Assembly: GCA_963761975.1 (NCBI GenBank)
Contig: CAVXIR010000004.1
Location: 868,001-932,000, forward strand
Direction: 5' to 3'
Length of the DNA stretch: 64,000 nt
Source of the DNA: JAMQPK01 sp963761975
Lineage (GTDB): Bacteria > Acidobacteriota > Vicinamibacteria > Vicinamibacterales > JAMQPK01
This document shows, piece after piece, positions 27,409 through 35,627 of this stretch. The position numbers and the translations under genes are program-made. A model generated the notes under the pieces. It saw only the letters and a program-made list of their open reading frames with translations. It made no database searches and was not told the DNA's origin. The number at the start of each line of letters is the position of its first letter. Positions within the stretch are counted from its first letter, which is position 1.

Positions 27409-28500
27409 GTGGAGCTCCTCCATGGGAAGATCTTTGCGCTGTACCTGTTTGATGTGGCGGAGGCCGCCGATCTTCAAGCCGCCGCCGCGAATATCGGCGG
27501 CAGCGTCCGCGCCAAGTTAGCGCCCAAGCCAGCGACGCCGGCTTACGTCCAATATCTGCAGCCTCCCCTGCTGTTCGACGGCGCGGCGGTTGAGATTCCT
27601 TCGATCGACGGTTTTCACGTCAGTTTCAAACTGTTCGACTACGGCGTCATCTCGATGCGACTGGTGCGCGACTACCAGGGCACCTGGCCCGAGCTCGCCC
27701 TGATTGCCAACGATCTGATCGAGAACGAGGCGCTCGAACGGCAAGCCGAGCGTGCCTGTCGGTCGGTCGCCGCGCGTCTGAACACAGCAATGAGAGAGCC
27801 ACGGCAAACCGAGCTCACCGAAGACTATCTCATCATCGCGCTCAACGAATTGGGCCAGCCGCACACGGCAGAGGAGCTCGTCCAGCATCACGGCGACGTG
27901 ATTGCATCGCTGCTGCGCGGCGAGCGTGCGCCCCTCAGCCGGCAGGAACGCGAGGAGGTGCTGCGGCATCGCCTCTCGTATCTCGCCGACGACCTGGTGA
28001 TTCCGACGTGGAATGCCGCATTCGTATACGACACGGACGCCGGTACGCAAGCGGCAGTCGAAATCATCGAGTTTGCCAACTCGCAGCTTCTTCAGTTCCG
28101 CTACTACGACGAGCTGCTGGACAATGCGCTGGCGAATATTTACAGCAGGATTCAGAAGGAAGCCCGCTGGTACGACATGTTTCGGGGGCGGCATTATGCA
28201 CGCGCGGCCCGTCAGGTGCACGCGCTGTTCATTGATGTGAACGAGCTGACCGATCGCACCGAGAACGCGCTGAAGATCGTCGGCGATGTCTACGCGGCCC
28301 GCCTTTTCGCCCTGGTCGGCGCGCGCCTCGATCTCAGCCGCTGGAAGACGAACGTCAGCGAGAAGTTGAAAACGCTCGACGACATCTATCGCTTCATGGT
28401 CGAGCACCTCGGCATGGTGCGCGGCGAGTTTCTCGAGGCGACGATCGTCGCCATCCTCATCTTCGAGCTGGTGCTGTTCTTCATGGGAATTATGGTCTGA
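27409..28500 (+). CDS. RMD1/DUF155-like membrane-anchored protein
   Basis: 363 residues from a GTG start. A central helical region (LENEALERQAERACRSVAAR-like) and a C-terminal part with LKTLDDIYRFMVEHLGMVRGEFLEATIV followed by a transmembrane helix (AILIFELVLFFMGIM) resemble the RMD1/YDR282C (DUF155) family, known from mitochondria and many bacteria, whose biochemical role is unsettled. It sits between phoB and glgC; glgC begins two bases after the stop, so the two are co-transcribed. Assignment to DUF155 is from overall pattern, not from a search. Confidence 0.7.
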   Translation: MELLHGKIFALYLFDVAEAADLQAAAANIGGSVRAKLAPKPATPAYVQYLQPPLLFDGAAVEIPSIDGFHVSFKLFDYGVISMRLVRDYQGTWPELALIANDLIENEALERQAERACRSVAARLNTAMREPRQTELTEDYLIIALNELGQPHTAEELVQHHGDVIASLLRGERAPLSRQEREEVLRHRLSYLADDLVIPTWNAAFVYDTDAGTQAAVEIIEFANSQLLQFRYYDELLDNALANIYSRIQKEARWYDMFRGRHYARAARQVHALFIDVNELTDRTENALKIVGDVYAARLFALVGARLDLSRWKTNVSEKLKTLDDIYRFMVEHLGMVRGEFLEATIVAILIFELVLFFMGIMV

Positions 28501-28502
28501 CC

Positions 28503-29759
28503 ATGAACGACGTGCTCGCAATCATCCTCGGCGGCGGCCAGGGATCCCGCCTGTTTCCGCTGACTCAGCAGCGCTCGAAGCCGGCGGTTCCGATTGCGGG
28601 GAAATACCGCCTCATCGACGTGCCGATCAGCAACTGCCTGCACGCCGACCTGCGGCGGATTTTTGTCCTGACGCAGTTCAACTCGGCATCGCTGAACCAT
28701 CATATCGCGCAGACCTACCGCATGGATCCGTTCTCACACGGATTCGTCGACATCATCGCGGCCGAGCAGACACCCGACAACTCCAACTGGTTTCAGGGCA
28801 CGGCCGACGCCGTCCGTCAAGCCACCCGACATTTCCTGCGCTACGACGCGCACTACTATCTGATTCTCGCGGGCGATCATCTGTATCGCATGGACTACGG
28901 CAGGCTGCTCGCAGCCCACGTCGACAAAGACGCGGACATTACGGTCGCAGCCCTGCCGGCCACGCCGGGCGACGCGCCAGGCATGGGCATCTTCCGTTTC
29001 GATCACGAAGGCACCATCGTCGGCTTTGAAGAAAAGCCCGACAGCGCCCGTCTCGGGGAAATCGGCAGCAGCATCCCGCCGGGGAATCCGTTTCACAGTC
29101 AGCATTTCAACCCGGAAAAGCCGTTCATCGCGTCGATGGGGATCTACGTTTTCTCGCGAGCTGTCCTGCTCGACCTGCTGCACACGAGCAGCGCAACCGA
29201 TTTTGGTCGCGAGATCATTCCGGGCGCGCTGGAGACGCATCGCGTTCGCGCCTACCTGCACGACGGGTACTGGGCCGATGTCGGAACGGTCGAATCGTTC
29301 TACGAGGCCAACGTCATGCTCACCGGGGAGCAGGCGCCCTTCAACTTTTACGATCCGCGCCGGCCGATCTATACGCACGAGCGGTTCCTGCCCCCATCGC
29401 ATGTCCGTTCGTGCACGGTACGTGACTCGATCGTCGCCGAAGGCTGTTTTCTCGACGAGTGCTCGATCGAGCAATCGGTCGTGGGTATCCGGACCCACAT
29501 TTCCAGTGGGACACGGATCACACGCTGTGTTCTGCTCGGTGCCGACATGTATGAGTCGGACACGGGCCTGCCGCTGGGCATCGGCCGCAACGTGGTGCTC
29601 AACCGCGTCATCATCGACAAGAACGCGTCGATCGGCAACGACGCCCATCTGACCAACGCAGCCGGTGTGCAACACGCAGACGGGGACGGCTATTTCATCC
29701 GGGGCGGCATCATCATCGTGCCCAAAGGTGGGCGCATCGCTGCCGGCGTGCGCATCTGA
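28503..29759 (+). CDS. glgC: Glucose-1-phosphate adenylyltransferase
   Basis: 418 residues. The nucleotidyl-transferase signature ILGGGQGSRLFPLTQQRSKP opens the protein, followed by KYRLIDVPISNC, WFQGTADAVRQ, YLILAGDHLYRMDY, GFEEKPDS and a C-terminal left-handed beta-helix. It makes ADP-glucose from glucose-1-phosphate and ATP, the committed step of glycogen synthesis, releasing pyrophosphate. Its placement in the phosphate island may couple carbon storage to phosphate status; that link is inference. Confidence 0.96.
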   Translation: MNDVLAIILGGGQGSRLFPLTQQRSKPAVPIAGKYRLIDVPISNCLHADLRRIFVLTQFNSASLNHHIAQTYRMDPFSHGFVDIIAAEQTPDNSNWFQGTADAVRQATRHFLRYDAHYYLILAGDHLYRMDYGRLLAAHVDKDADITVAALPATPGDAPGMGIFRFDHEGTIVGFEEKPDSARLGEIGSSIPPGNPFHSQHFNPEKPFIASMGIYVFSRAVLLDLLHTSSATDFGREIIPGALETHRVRAYLHDGYWADVGTVESFYEANVMLTGEQAPFNFYDPRRPIYTHERFLPPSHVRSCTVRDSIVAEGCFLDECSIEQSVVGIRTHISSGTRITRCVLLGADMYESDTGLPLGIGRNVVLNRVIIDKNASIGNDAHLTNAAGVQHADGDGYFIRGGIIIVPKGGRIAAGVRI

Positions 29760-29786
29760 GATCGATAAATTGTATTGGCTGTGTCA

Positions 29787-29826
29787 CTTACGCACCTGCG
29801 GATGAAAGTTTACACCGTTGTCATGC
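29787..29826 (+). promoter_or_regulatory. Weak candidate Pho box upstream of small protein copy B
   Basis: CTTACGC (29787), TTTACAC (29809) and GTCATGC (29820) fall in one 11-base register; the unit at 29798 is degenerate. It lies about 56 bases before the ATG at 29882. Confidence 0.35.
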
Positions 29827-29881
29827 AGAAGTACGGCAACATCTCTCCATCCATAGTCCTCCCGAACTAAGAGATGAACCG

Positions 29882-30097
29882 ATGATTTTTACCAAGCGAT
29901 TGGCCACCGAAGGCCATACCCGAGAGCTCACAATCGAACGAAGCATTACATCTGGTTGGATCGCCCGCGAGCACAACGACAGCGCTATTCGTACCAGCCT
30001 CTTTCACGACTGGCAGAGAGTCGAGCTGGCGATTGCGATATTCGAGATTAAAGCCCTCGCCCTGCAGGATGAAGGCTGGCTGGAGGTTTCGACGTAG
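29882..30097 (+). CDS. Small uncharacterised protein, MIFTKRL family copy B
   Basis: 71 residues starting MIFTKRLATEGHTREL and ending EGWLEVST, with the central LFHDWQRVELAIAIFEIKAL. It is paralogous to the product at 26195-26419. It is soluble with no cysteines, and predicted by eye to be mixed alpha/beta. A three-codon upstream frame (ATG AAC CGA TGA) ends on its start codon. Located between glgC and the convergent sixA gene. Function unknown; a role linked to phosphate status is inferred only from context. Confidence 0.75.
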   Translation: MIFTKRLATEGHTRELTIERSITSGWIAREHNDSAIRTSLFHDWQRVELAIAIFEIKALALQDEGWLEVST

Positions 30098-30117
30098 GTT
30101 GGCGTTCGACCGGTCAG

Positions 30118-30627
30118 CTACTTGCCGATCTTGCGGAGGATACGAGGTGTCAGGAACCACCGGAGCCGGCCGGGCCCGGTTGGTGGAAGAGCGGCGACAT
30201 CGATGCGGCAGATCGCACCCTTCTTGAACTCCAACGGTCTGCGCAATCCAATCAGTCTGCTCGCAAATTCGCCGATGCTCGGCTCGTGGCCCACGAGCGC
30301 GATGCGGTGGCGGCGCTGTTGCTTGGCCAGCTCTTCGATGATGGCATTGTAAGTGCCGGTCGGCGCCAGTGACGGCATGTTCACAATGGGCGGACCGTTG
30401 CGAAACGCCGCACCGATGATCTCGGCCGTCTGACGCGTCCGCACGAGAGGACTGGTCAGGATCACATCGAACGTCACGTCGAGCGCGAGCAGGGCCTTCG
30501 CTTCCTTCCGAAGCTTTTGCATCCCGTCGCTCGTCAACGGCCGCTTGGTGTCGTCCGGATAATTCTCTCCCCGCTCGGCCGCCAACCCGTGGCGAATCAG
30601 GTAGAGCTCGAACCGTTCTGGGTCCAT
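30118..30627 (-). CDS. sixA: Phosphohistidine phosphatase SixA-like
   Basis: 169-residue histidine-phosphatase superfamily member. The catalytic RHG is in YLIRHGLAAERG, the second Arg in SPLVRTRQTAEII, and the second His in ALVGHEPSIGEFA. SixA enzymes dephosphorylate phosphohistidine on phosphotransfer proteins. It is the second gene of a two-gene unit behind a CHAD-domain gene (three-base gap). CHAD-SixA neighbourhoods are common and connected with polyphosphate handling. Confidence 0.9.
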   Translation of the reverse strand: MDPERFELYLIRHGLAAERGENYPDDTKRPLTSDGMQKLRKEAKALLALDVTFDVILTSPLVRTRQTAEIIGAAFRNGPPIVNMPSLAPTGTYNAIIEELAKQQRRHRIALVGHEPSIGEFASRLIGLRRPLEFKKGAICRIDVAALPPTGPGRLRWFLTPRILRKIGK

Positions 30628-30630
30628 TCG

Positions 30631-31596
30631 CTACTTCGTGCGCGCGTGAGCAACAGTGCTTCGATCGCCGTTCACGTCCGCCTGACGTCGCGGAGGCGTC
30701 GTCACCGGCACGATCTGCAGGCGGACGTGTTTCACCAGTGTCACGAGCTCGTCGCGATGCTCGACGAAACCCGCGTGCAGCCGCCGGCACTCACGATCGA
30801 GCGAGTCGGCGTAGTCGGTCAGGCCGTTCACTCTCGATCCAGGTCCCGGTGACGCGTCGGTTTCCCGTACATGCTTCCCCAGCAGCTGCAGATCGTGCAG
30901 ATGTCCGAGCCGTTCCTGATGACGTTTGAGCGTTTTCAGTAGTGGCGTGGTGCCGGCAACGCCGGCATCGCGGGCAATCTCAAGCGCATACCGCAGCTTT
31001 TTGGTAGAGATGCGCACGTTGTGCAGCCGATCCGGGGCGTAAAGGGGCCCGGCTTCTTCCAGTGCGGTGTTGAGTCTCCTGGCACGCTGCATCAGACGGG
31101 CAGCGAGCACGCCTCGCCACTTCGCTTCCAGCTTGATCGCCGCCTTGCCTTCGGCCTTGTGTCTGTTCCGCTCTTTCCCGTTTACGACACGCTCCAGCTT
31201 TTTGAGCAGCCGCTTCATGTCCGTCACGGGCGCGTCGTCTTTGAGCTCTTTGCGCAGGGCCTGGCGGCGCGCGGCAATTTCCCGCCGCACGATTGCGAGC
31301 GCGCGGCCCGACACTCCGGCAGTTGCGGCCCGCTCTTCGAGGATGTGGAGCTCGACGTCGAGCTCGCGAATGGGGCCGAGCACGCGTGTCAACGCGCGCA
31401 TCTTCTTGTTGAGCTTTTTGACCTTCGCGGGAGACGCGCCAATCGCCACGACAGGCAGCGCTTCGCGAATCCGGCGCGAGGCCACGCGCGTCTTGTGCAG
31501 GCCGGTCGTGCGGCCATGGACGAACTCGGGCCAGACGGTGCTGAGTTCGTTCAGCCGTTTCCGCCAAAGCCTGTCACAGGATGGTGATGCGTTCAT
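30631..31596 (-). CDS. CHAD domain protein (polyphosphate-binding)
   Basis: 321 residues, strongly basic and helical. The CHAD hallmarks are HKTRVASRRIREAL near the N-terminus, LGPIRELDVELH and, in the second half, LHNVRISTKKLRYALEIA with HLHDLQLLGKH. CHAD domains bind polyphosphate through these conserved His/Arg/Lys rows. It is divergent from the ppx/gppA gene 98 bases away, so binding protein and hydrolase share a promoter region. Confidence 0.92.
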   Translation of the reverse strand: MNASPSCDRLWRKRLNELSTVWPEFVHGRTTGLHKTRVASRRIREALPVVAIGASPAKVKKLNKKMRALTRVLGPIRELDVELHILEERAATAGVSGRALAIVRREIAARRQALRKELKDDAPVTDMKRLLKKLERVVNGKERNRHKAEGKAAIKLEAKWRGVLAARLMQRARRLNTALEEAGPLYAPDRLHNVRISTKKLRYALEIARDAGVAGTTPLLKTLKRHQERLGHLHDLQLLGKHVRETDASPGPGSRVNGLTDYADSLDRECRRLHAGFVEHRDELVTLVKHVRLQIVPVTTPPRRQADVNGDRSTVAHARTK

Positions 31597-31694
31597 GCTA
31601 GGATGCGGGGACGTGTGTGGCAGCGCCAGCCGTCTCTACTGCCTCCATTATAGGAAGTCCGTGTGACAGCGACAACCCTTTTAAAGTCAAATAG

Positions 31695-33470
31695 ATGCGG
31701 ATAGCGGCGATCGACTGCGGAACCAACTCGATTCACATGATCGTGGTCCGTATCCGACCCGATCTGTCGTTCGAAGTCATCGATCGCGAGAAAGAAATGG
31801 TGCGTCTGGGCTCGGGCGGGCTGGATGGCAAAGCTCTCACCGCCGAAGCCATGACGGCCACGCTTCGAACGTTCTCCCGCTTCAAGCGGCTCGCGGAGTC
31901 GCACCAGGTCGATGAGATTCTGGCGGCAGCCACAAGCGCTGTCCGCGAGTCGGCCAACGGCGGCGAATTCCTGGCCGCTGTCGAGCGGGAAACGGGCATC
32001 TCGCCCCAAGTGATCTCGGGCACCGAGGAGGCGCGCCTCATACACCTGGCTGCCGTCTACGGCGTCGATGTTGCCGGTGCATCCGCGGTCGTGGTCGACA
32101 TCGGCGGCGGCAGCGTCGAGATCACACACGGCGCCGGCTCCTCGCTGCGGGTCGCAAAAAGCTTCAAGCTGGGAGTCATCAGGCTGACAGAGCGCTTTGT
32201 TCAGAGCGACCCGCTTTCGGGGCGCGACGAACGAAAGCTCGTCGGCCACATCGAGGATGAGCTCTCGAAATATCTCCACGACATCCGCACTGCCGGATTC
32301 GACCGCGTGATTGGCACCTCGGGCACAATCCTCAGCCTCGGTACGGTCGCCACGGCCGACCGCAGGCGGGCCAGCGACGAGATCCGCAATCTTCGCGTGC
32401 CGGCCAAGCAGATTCATCGCGTGCGGAAAGAGGTCGTCGATCGCAGCATTGCCGAGCGTATGAAAATGCCCGGCCTCGACCCGCGGCGCGCAGACCTCAT
32501 CGTCTCGGGGGCCGTGCTGCTCGACATCGTGCTGCAGCAACTCGAGGCGAGCGAGATTACGCTCTGCGATCTGGCGCTGCGCGAGGGTCTGGTTCTGGAC
32601 TACATCCAGCACAACCGCAAGCACATCGCGCAGGCGGGGCAGTACCCCGACGTTCGCCGCCGCAGCGTCATCGAGCTGGCGGAACGGTGCAGCTACTGGC
32701 CCGAGCATGCGAACCAGGTTGCGCGGTTCTCGTTATCGATCTTCGATCAGACGCAGAGCGCGCACGGCCTGACCGATCGCGAGCGCGAATGGCTGGAGTT
32801 CGCGGGTCTGCTGCACGACATCGGCACGCACATCAGCTATCCGCGCCACCACAAGCATTCGTGCTATCTGATCAAAAACGGCGATCTGCGTGGATTCGAA
32901 CCGGCCGAGGCGGAAATCGTCGCGCTCGTCTCGCGCTATCACCGCAAATCGGCGCCCAAGCGGTCGCACGCCGATTTCCGCGCGCTCGGGCGGAATAAGC
33001 GCCGAATCGTGCGCACGCTTTCGGCTATTCTGCGATTCGCCGAGACGCTCGACCGCAGTCACGCCCAGGCGGTGGCCGGGATCGAGATTCACGATCGGGG
33101 CGAGGAATATCTGGTTAAACTTCGCGCCACGGGCGATTCGGAGCTCGAGCTCTGGGCCGCCCAACGTCAGACCGGGCCGCTCGCGCGCGTGTTGGGGAAG
33201 CCCATTCGCGTGAGCGCCGGCAGAGTTTCTTATGCTGAACAACCTGAGCACGCCGCACGAGTATCCGGGGAAGCTGTTCGTGGTCGAAGGAATCGACGGG
33301 TCGGGAAAAACAACGCAGCTCGCACTGCTGGCCAAATGGCTGAGCGCCGCCGGGCTGCGGGTGTTCGTCACGGAATGGAACTCGTCGGCGCTCGTGAAAG
33401 CGGCGACGAAAATGGGAAAGAAAAAGAATTCCCTGACACCGACGACTTTCAGTCTGCTGCACGCCACTGA
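31695..33470 (+). CDS. ppx: Ppx/GppA exopolyphosphatase with C-terminal HD domain
   Basis: The N-terminal two-lobed ASKHA fold is clear: AAIDCGTNSIHMIV, ATSAVRESANG, VVDIGGGSVEITHG and RVIGTSGTILSLGTVA. A C-terminal HD-type helical domain has FAGLLHDIGTHISYPRHHKH. It should release phosphate from polyphosphate or act on pppGpp. Odd: after residue ~512 (near 33230), where homologues would end, the frame stays open for 239 bases inside the next gene, giving a basic tail of no recognisable character. Either the stop was lost by an indel or the overlap is real. The true C-terminus is therefore uncertain. Confidence 0.92.
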   Translation: MRIAAIDCGTNSIHMIVVRIRPDLSFEVIDREKEMVRLGSGGLDGKALTAEAMTATLRTFSRFKRLAESHQVDEILAAATSAVRESANGGEFLAAVERETGISPQVISGTEEARLIHLAAVYGVDVAGASAVVVDIGGGSVEITHGAGSSLRVAKSFKLGVIRLTERFVQSDPLSGRDERKLVGHIEDELSKYLHDIRTAGFDRVIGTSGTILSLGTVATADRRRASDEIRNLRVPAKQIHRVRKEVVDRSIAERMKMPGLDPRRADLIVSGAVLLDIVLQQLEASEITLCDLALREGLVLDYIQHNRKHIAQAGQYPDVRRRSVIELAERCSYWPEHANQVARFSLSIFDQTQSAHGLTDREREWLEFAGLLHDIGTHISYPRHHKHSCYLIKNGDLRGFEPAEAEIVALVSRYHRKSAPKRSHADFRALGRNKRRIVRTLSAILRFAETLDRSHAQAVAGIEIHDRGEEYLVKLRATGDSELELWAAQRQTGPLARVLGKPIRVSAGRVSYAEQPEHAARVSGEAVRGRRNRRVGKNNAARTAGQMAERRRAAGVRHGMELVGARESGDENGKEKEFPDTDDFQSAARH

Positions 33471-33936
33471 CTTCGCCGACCGGCTGCTCTACAACATCGT
33501 GCCGCCGCTGAAGGCGGGTATGATCGTGCTGGCCGATCGCTATGCCTACACGGCGTTCGCACGCGACGTCGCGCGCGGCGTCGATCGCGCGTGGGTACGC
33601 GATCTGTACAGTTTCGGCGTTCGGCCGGACCTCGCGCTGTACTTCCGCGTGCCGATCGACGTCTCACTCGATCGTTTGATGGCGCGCCGAGTCAAGTTGA
33701 AGTTCTACGAGGCGGGGCTGGACATGGGCTGGAGCCTCAACGCGCAGGAGAGCTTCCGGATCTTTCAGGGCAGAGTCCTCGAGGAGTACGATCGTCTGGT
33801 CGAAGAGTTTGGCCTCAGCGTCATCGACGCGTCGCTGGCCATTACTGATCAGCAGCAGATGGTGCGGAATCTGGTGTCGAGGCAGTTGGAAAAGCCAGAA
33901 AAGACGGAAAAGGCGCTCGAGACCGTAAATCAATAG
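33232..33936 (+). CDS. Thymidylate-kinase-like P-loop protein 1
   Basis: 234 residues. Walker A is GIDGSGKTTQ with Lys26; a DRY-type motif lies in LADRYAYTAFARD; the lid/LID-like area follows MARRVKLKFYEAGLDMGWS. The overall layout is that of dTMP kinase, a fold shared with PPK2 polyphosphate kinases. It overlaps the ppx tail and is followed nine bases later by a second, divergent homologue. A house-keeping dTMP kinase role is possible, but a paired arrangement between ppx and pstB suggests a specialised job in phosphate or polyphosphate metabolism. That function is inferred. Confidence 0.82.
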   Translation: MLNNLSTPHEYPGKLFVVEGIDGSGKTTQLALLAKWLSAAGLRVFVTEWNSSALVKAATKMGKKKNSLTPTTFSLLHATDFADRLLYNIVPPLKAGMIVLADRYAYTAFARDVARGVDRAWVRDLYSFGVRPDLALYFRVPIDVSLDRLMARRVKLKFYEAGLDMGWSLNAQESFRIFQGRVLEEYDRLVEEFGLSVIDASLAITDQQQMVRNLVSRQLEKPEKTEKALETVNQ

Positions 33937-33945
33937 CAAGGATCA

Positions 33946-34734
33946 ATGACCGACTCGAAAGACGCCAAGGAACAAACGCCCGTGTTTGGCGCAAACGGGC
34001 ATATCCAGCCGGGACGCTATTACGGGCACGGACTGCCTTACGCGCCCGTCGATCACTACCCCGGCAAGATCATTGCGATTGAAGGCACCGACGGCGTGGG
34101 ACGGAGCACACAGATTCGTCTGCTTCGCGAGTGGCTCGAGGTGCAGGGTTTTGGGGTCGTCGAAACCGGCTGGACGCGCTCGGCACTCATGCAACCAACC
34201 ATCGAGCTGGCAAAATCGAGCAACACGCTCAACAAGCTCACGTTCGTCCTGCTCTACGCCACAGACTTCGCCGATCGACTCGAAAAGGAAATCATCCCGG
34301 CGCTCAAGGCCGGCTTTGTCGTCCTCTCCGATCGCTACATCTTCTCCGCTCTCGCGCGCGCGGGCGTCCGCGGCGTCGACCGCGCCTGGCTGCGCAGCCT
34401 GTATGGGTTCGCCATTGCCCCACACCTGGTGTTCTACCTCAAGATCGATGTCGACACCCTGATTCGCCGGGTGCTGTCGGCTCGAGGGATGGACTTCTGG
34501 GAATCGGGGATGGACCTCAAGGGAGGCGACGACATTTACGACAGCTTCCGGTCCTATCAAAACAAGCTGTTGCGTGAATACAACTCGATGGCTGACGAGT
34601 TCGGCTTCCGGGTGCTGGACGCCAGACGGCCGATTGACGTCCTGCAGGAAGATTTGCGCCGTCAGGTGCAGGCCTTTCTCTCGAATTCTGACCTTGCACA
34701 AGTCCAGGAAACAGAGGCTTCCGAGAGACTTTAG
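33946..34734 (+). CDS. Thymidylate-kinase-like protein 2 with altered Walker A (Lys to Arg)
   Basis: 262 residues with a 45-residue N-terminal extension (GANGHIQPGRYYGHGLPY). The P-loop reads GTDGVGRSTQ, so the normally invariant Lys is Arg53. The DRY-type motif survives as LSDRYIFSALAR. It resembles its neighbour in GVDRAWLRSLYGF and YATDFADRLE against GVDRAWVRDLYSF and HATDFADRLL, so the two arose by duplication. The changed P-loop predicts weak or no kinase activity and perhaps a regulatory or partner role. The gene ends 65 bases before pstB, in front of a clear TTAACAC repeat. Confidence 0.8.
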   Translation: MTDSKDAKEQTPVFGANGHIQPGRYYGHGLPYAPVDHYPGKIIAIEGTDGVGRSTQIRLLREWLEVQGFGVVETGWTRSALMQPTIELAKSSNTLNKLTFVLLYATDFADRLEKEIIPALKAGFVVLSDRYIFSALARAGVRGVDRAWLRSLYGFAIAPHLVFYLKIDVDTLIRRVLSARGMDFWESGMDLKGGDDIYDSFRSYQNKLLREYNSMADEFGFRVLDARRPIDVLQEDLRRQVQAFLSNSDLAQVQETEASERL

Positions 34735-34760
34735 TCATACTGTTGCGTCCCAAGTCGGTG

Positions 34761-34778
34761 TTAACACGGTATTAACAC
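34761..34778 (+). promoter_or_regulatory. Candidate Pho box upstream of pstB
   Basis: Two perfect TTAACAC copies start 11 bases apart (34761 and 34772), the geometry of a minimal PhoB site. The second ends 21 bases before the GTG start of pstB. It suggests pstB-phoU has its own phosphate-controlled promoter. Confidence 0.6.
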
Positions 34779-34799
34779 CTGCGCGCTAAAGTAGATACC

Positions 34800-35627
34800 G
34801 TGCCTAATTCTGTGACTGCCACTCCGCTGGTGACGGCGCCGCCCGGGCGGCGCGCCGAGGCCCGAGAGACACCGATCAAGATCCGCGTCAACCACTTGAA
34901 TTTCGGCTACGGCGAGACGAGGGTCCTCCACGACATCTCGATTGGGCTGCATGAAAAGCAGGTGTCGGCATTCATCGGGCCCTCTGGCTGCGGCAAGAGC
35001 ACCTTCCTGCGCACGTTGAACCGGATGAACGACATCATCCCGGGCACCCGTGTCGAAGGCGACGTGCTGATCGACAATCACAACGTCTACTCAGCTGGCA
35101 CCGATGTCGTCGATCTGCGACGCCGAGTGGGAATGGTCTTCCAGAAGTCCAACCCGTTTCCGAAGTCGATTTTCGAGAACGTGGCGTACGGCATCCGCAT
35201 CAACGGCATGGCCCGGGACCGGGCCGACCTGAATTATCGTGTCGAAGAGAGCCTTCAGCACGCCGCGCTGTGGGACGAAGTAAAAGATCGGCTGCACGAA
35301 TCGGCCTTCGCCCTGTCGGGCGGACAGCAGCAGCGGCTGTGCATCGCACGCGCGCTCGCGGTGCGGCCCGAAATTCTGTTGATGGACGAGCCCGCGTCGG
35401 CCCTCGACCCGATTGCGACGCAGCGCATCGAAGAACTGATCTACGATCTGAAGAAGGACTACACGATCGTGATCGTCACGCACAACATGCAGCAGGCGGC
35501 GCGGGTATCCGATCGCACGGCCTTCTTCTGGCTGGGCAAGCTCGTCGAGTACGGGCGCACGGATCAGATCTTCACGACGCCAAAGGAAAAATTGACCGAA
35601 GACTACATCACCGGGCGATTCGGCTAA
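34800..35627 (+). CDS. pstB: Phosphate ABC transporter ATP-binding protein PstB
   Basis: 275 residues from a GTG start. Walker A GPSGCGKST, Q-loop in VFQKSNPFPKS, signature LSGGQQQRLCIARALA, Walker B ILLMDEPASALDP and the H-loop VTHNMQQAARVSD are intact. FQKSNPFP and RTLNRMND are specific to PstB. It powers the PstSCA permease encoded 11 kb upstream. It is followed by phoU with a TAATG overlap, so pstB-phoU is a detached part of the usual pst operon. Confidence 0.97.
   Translation: MPNSVTATPLVTAPPGRRAEARETPIKIRVNHLNFGYGETRVLHDISIGLHEKQVSAFIGPSGCGKSTFLRTLNRMNDIIPGTRVEGDVLIDNHNVYSAGTDVVDLRRRVGMVFQKSNPFPKSIFENVAYGIRINGMARDRADLNYRVEESLQHAALWDEVKDRLHESAFALSGGQQQRLCIARALAVRPEILLMDEPASALDPIATQRIEELIYDLKKDYTIVIVTHNMQQAARVSDRTAFFWLGKLVEYGRTDQIFTTPKEKLTEDYITGRFG

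Noticed and set aside
31593..32708. 371-codon minus-strand frame opposite ppx
   Set aside because: No recognisable motif and full overlap with a conserved enzyme gene.
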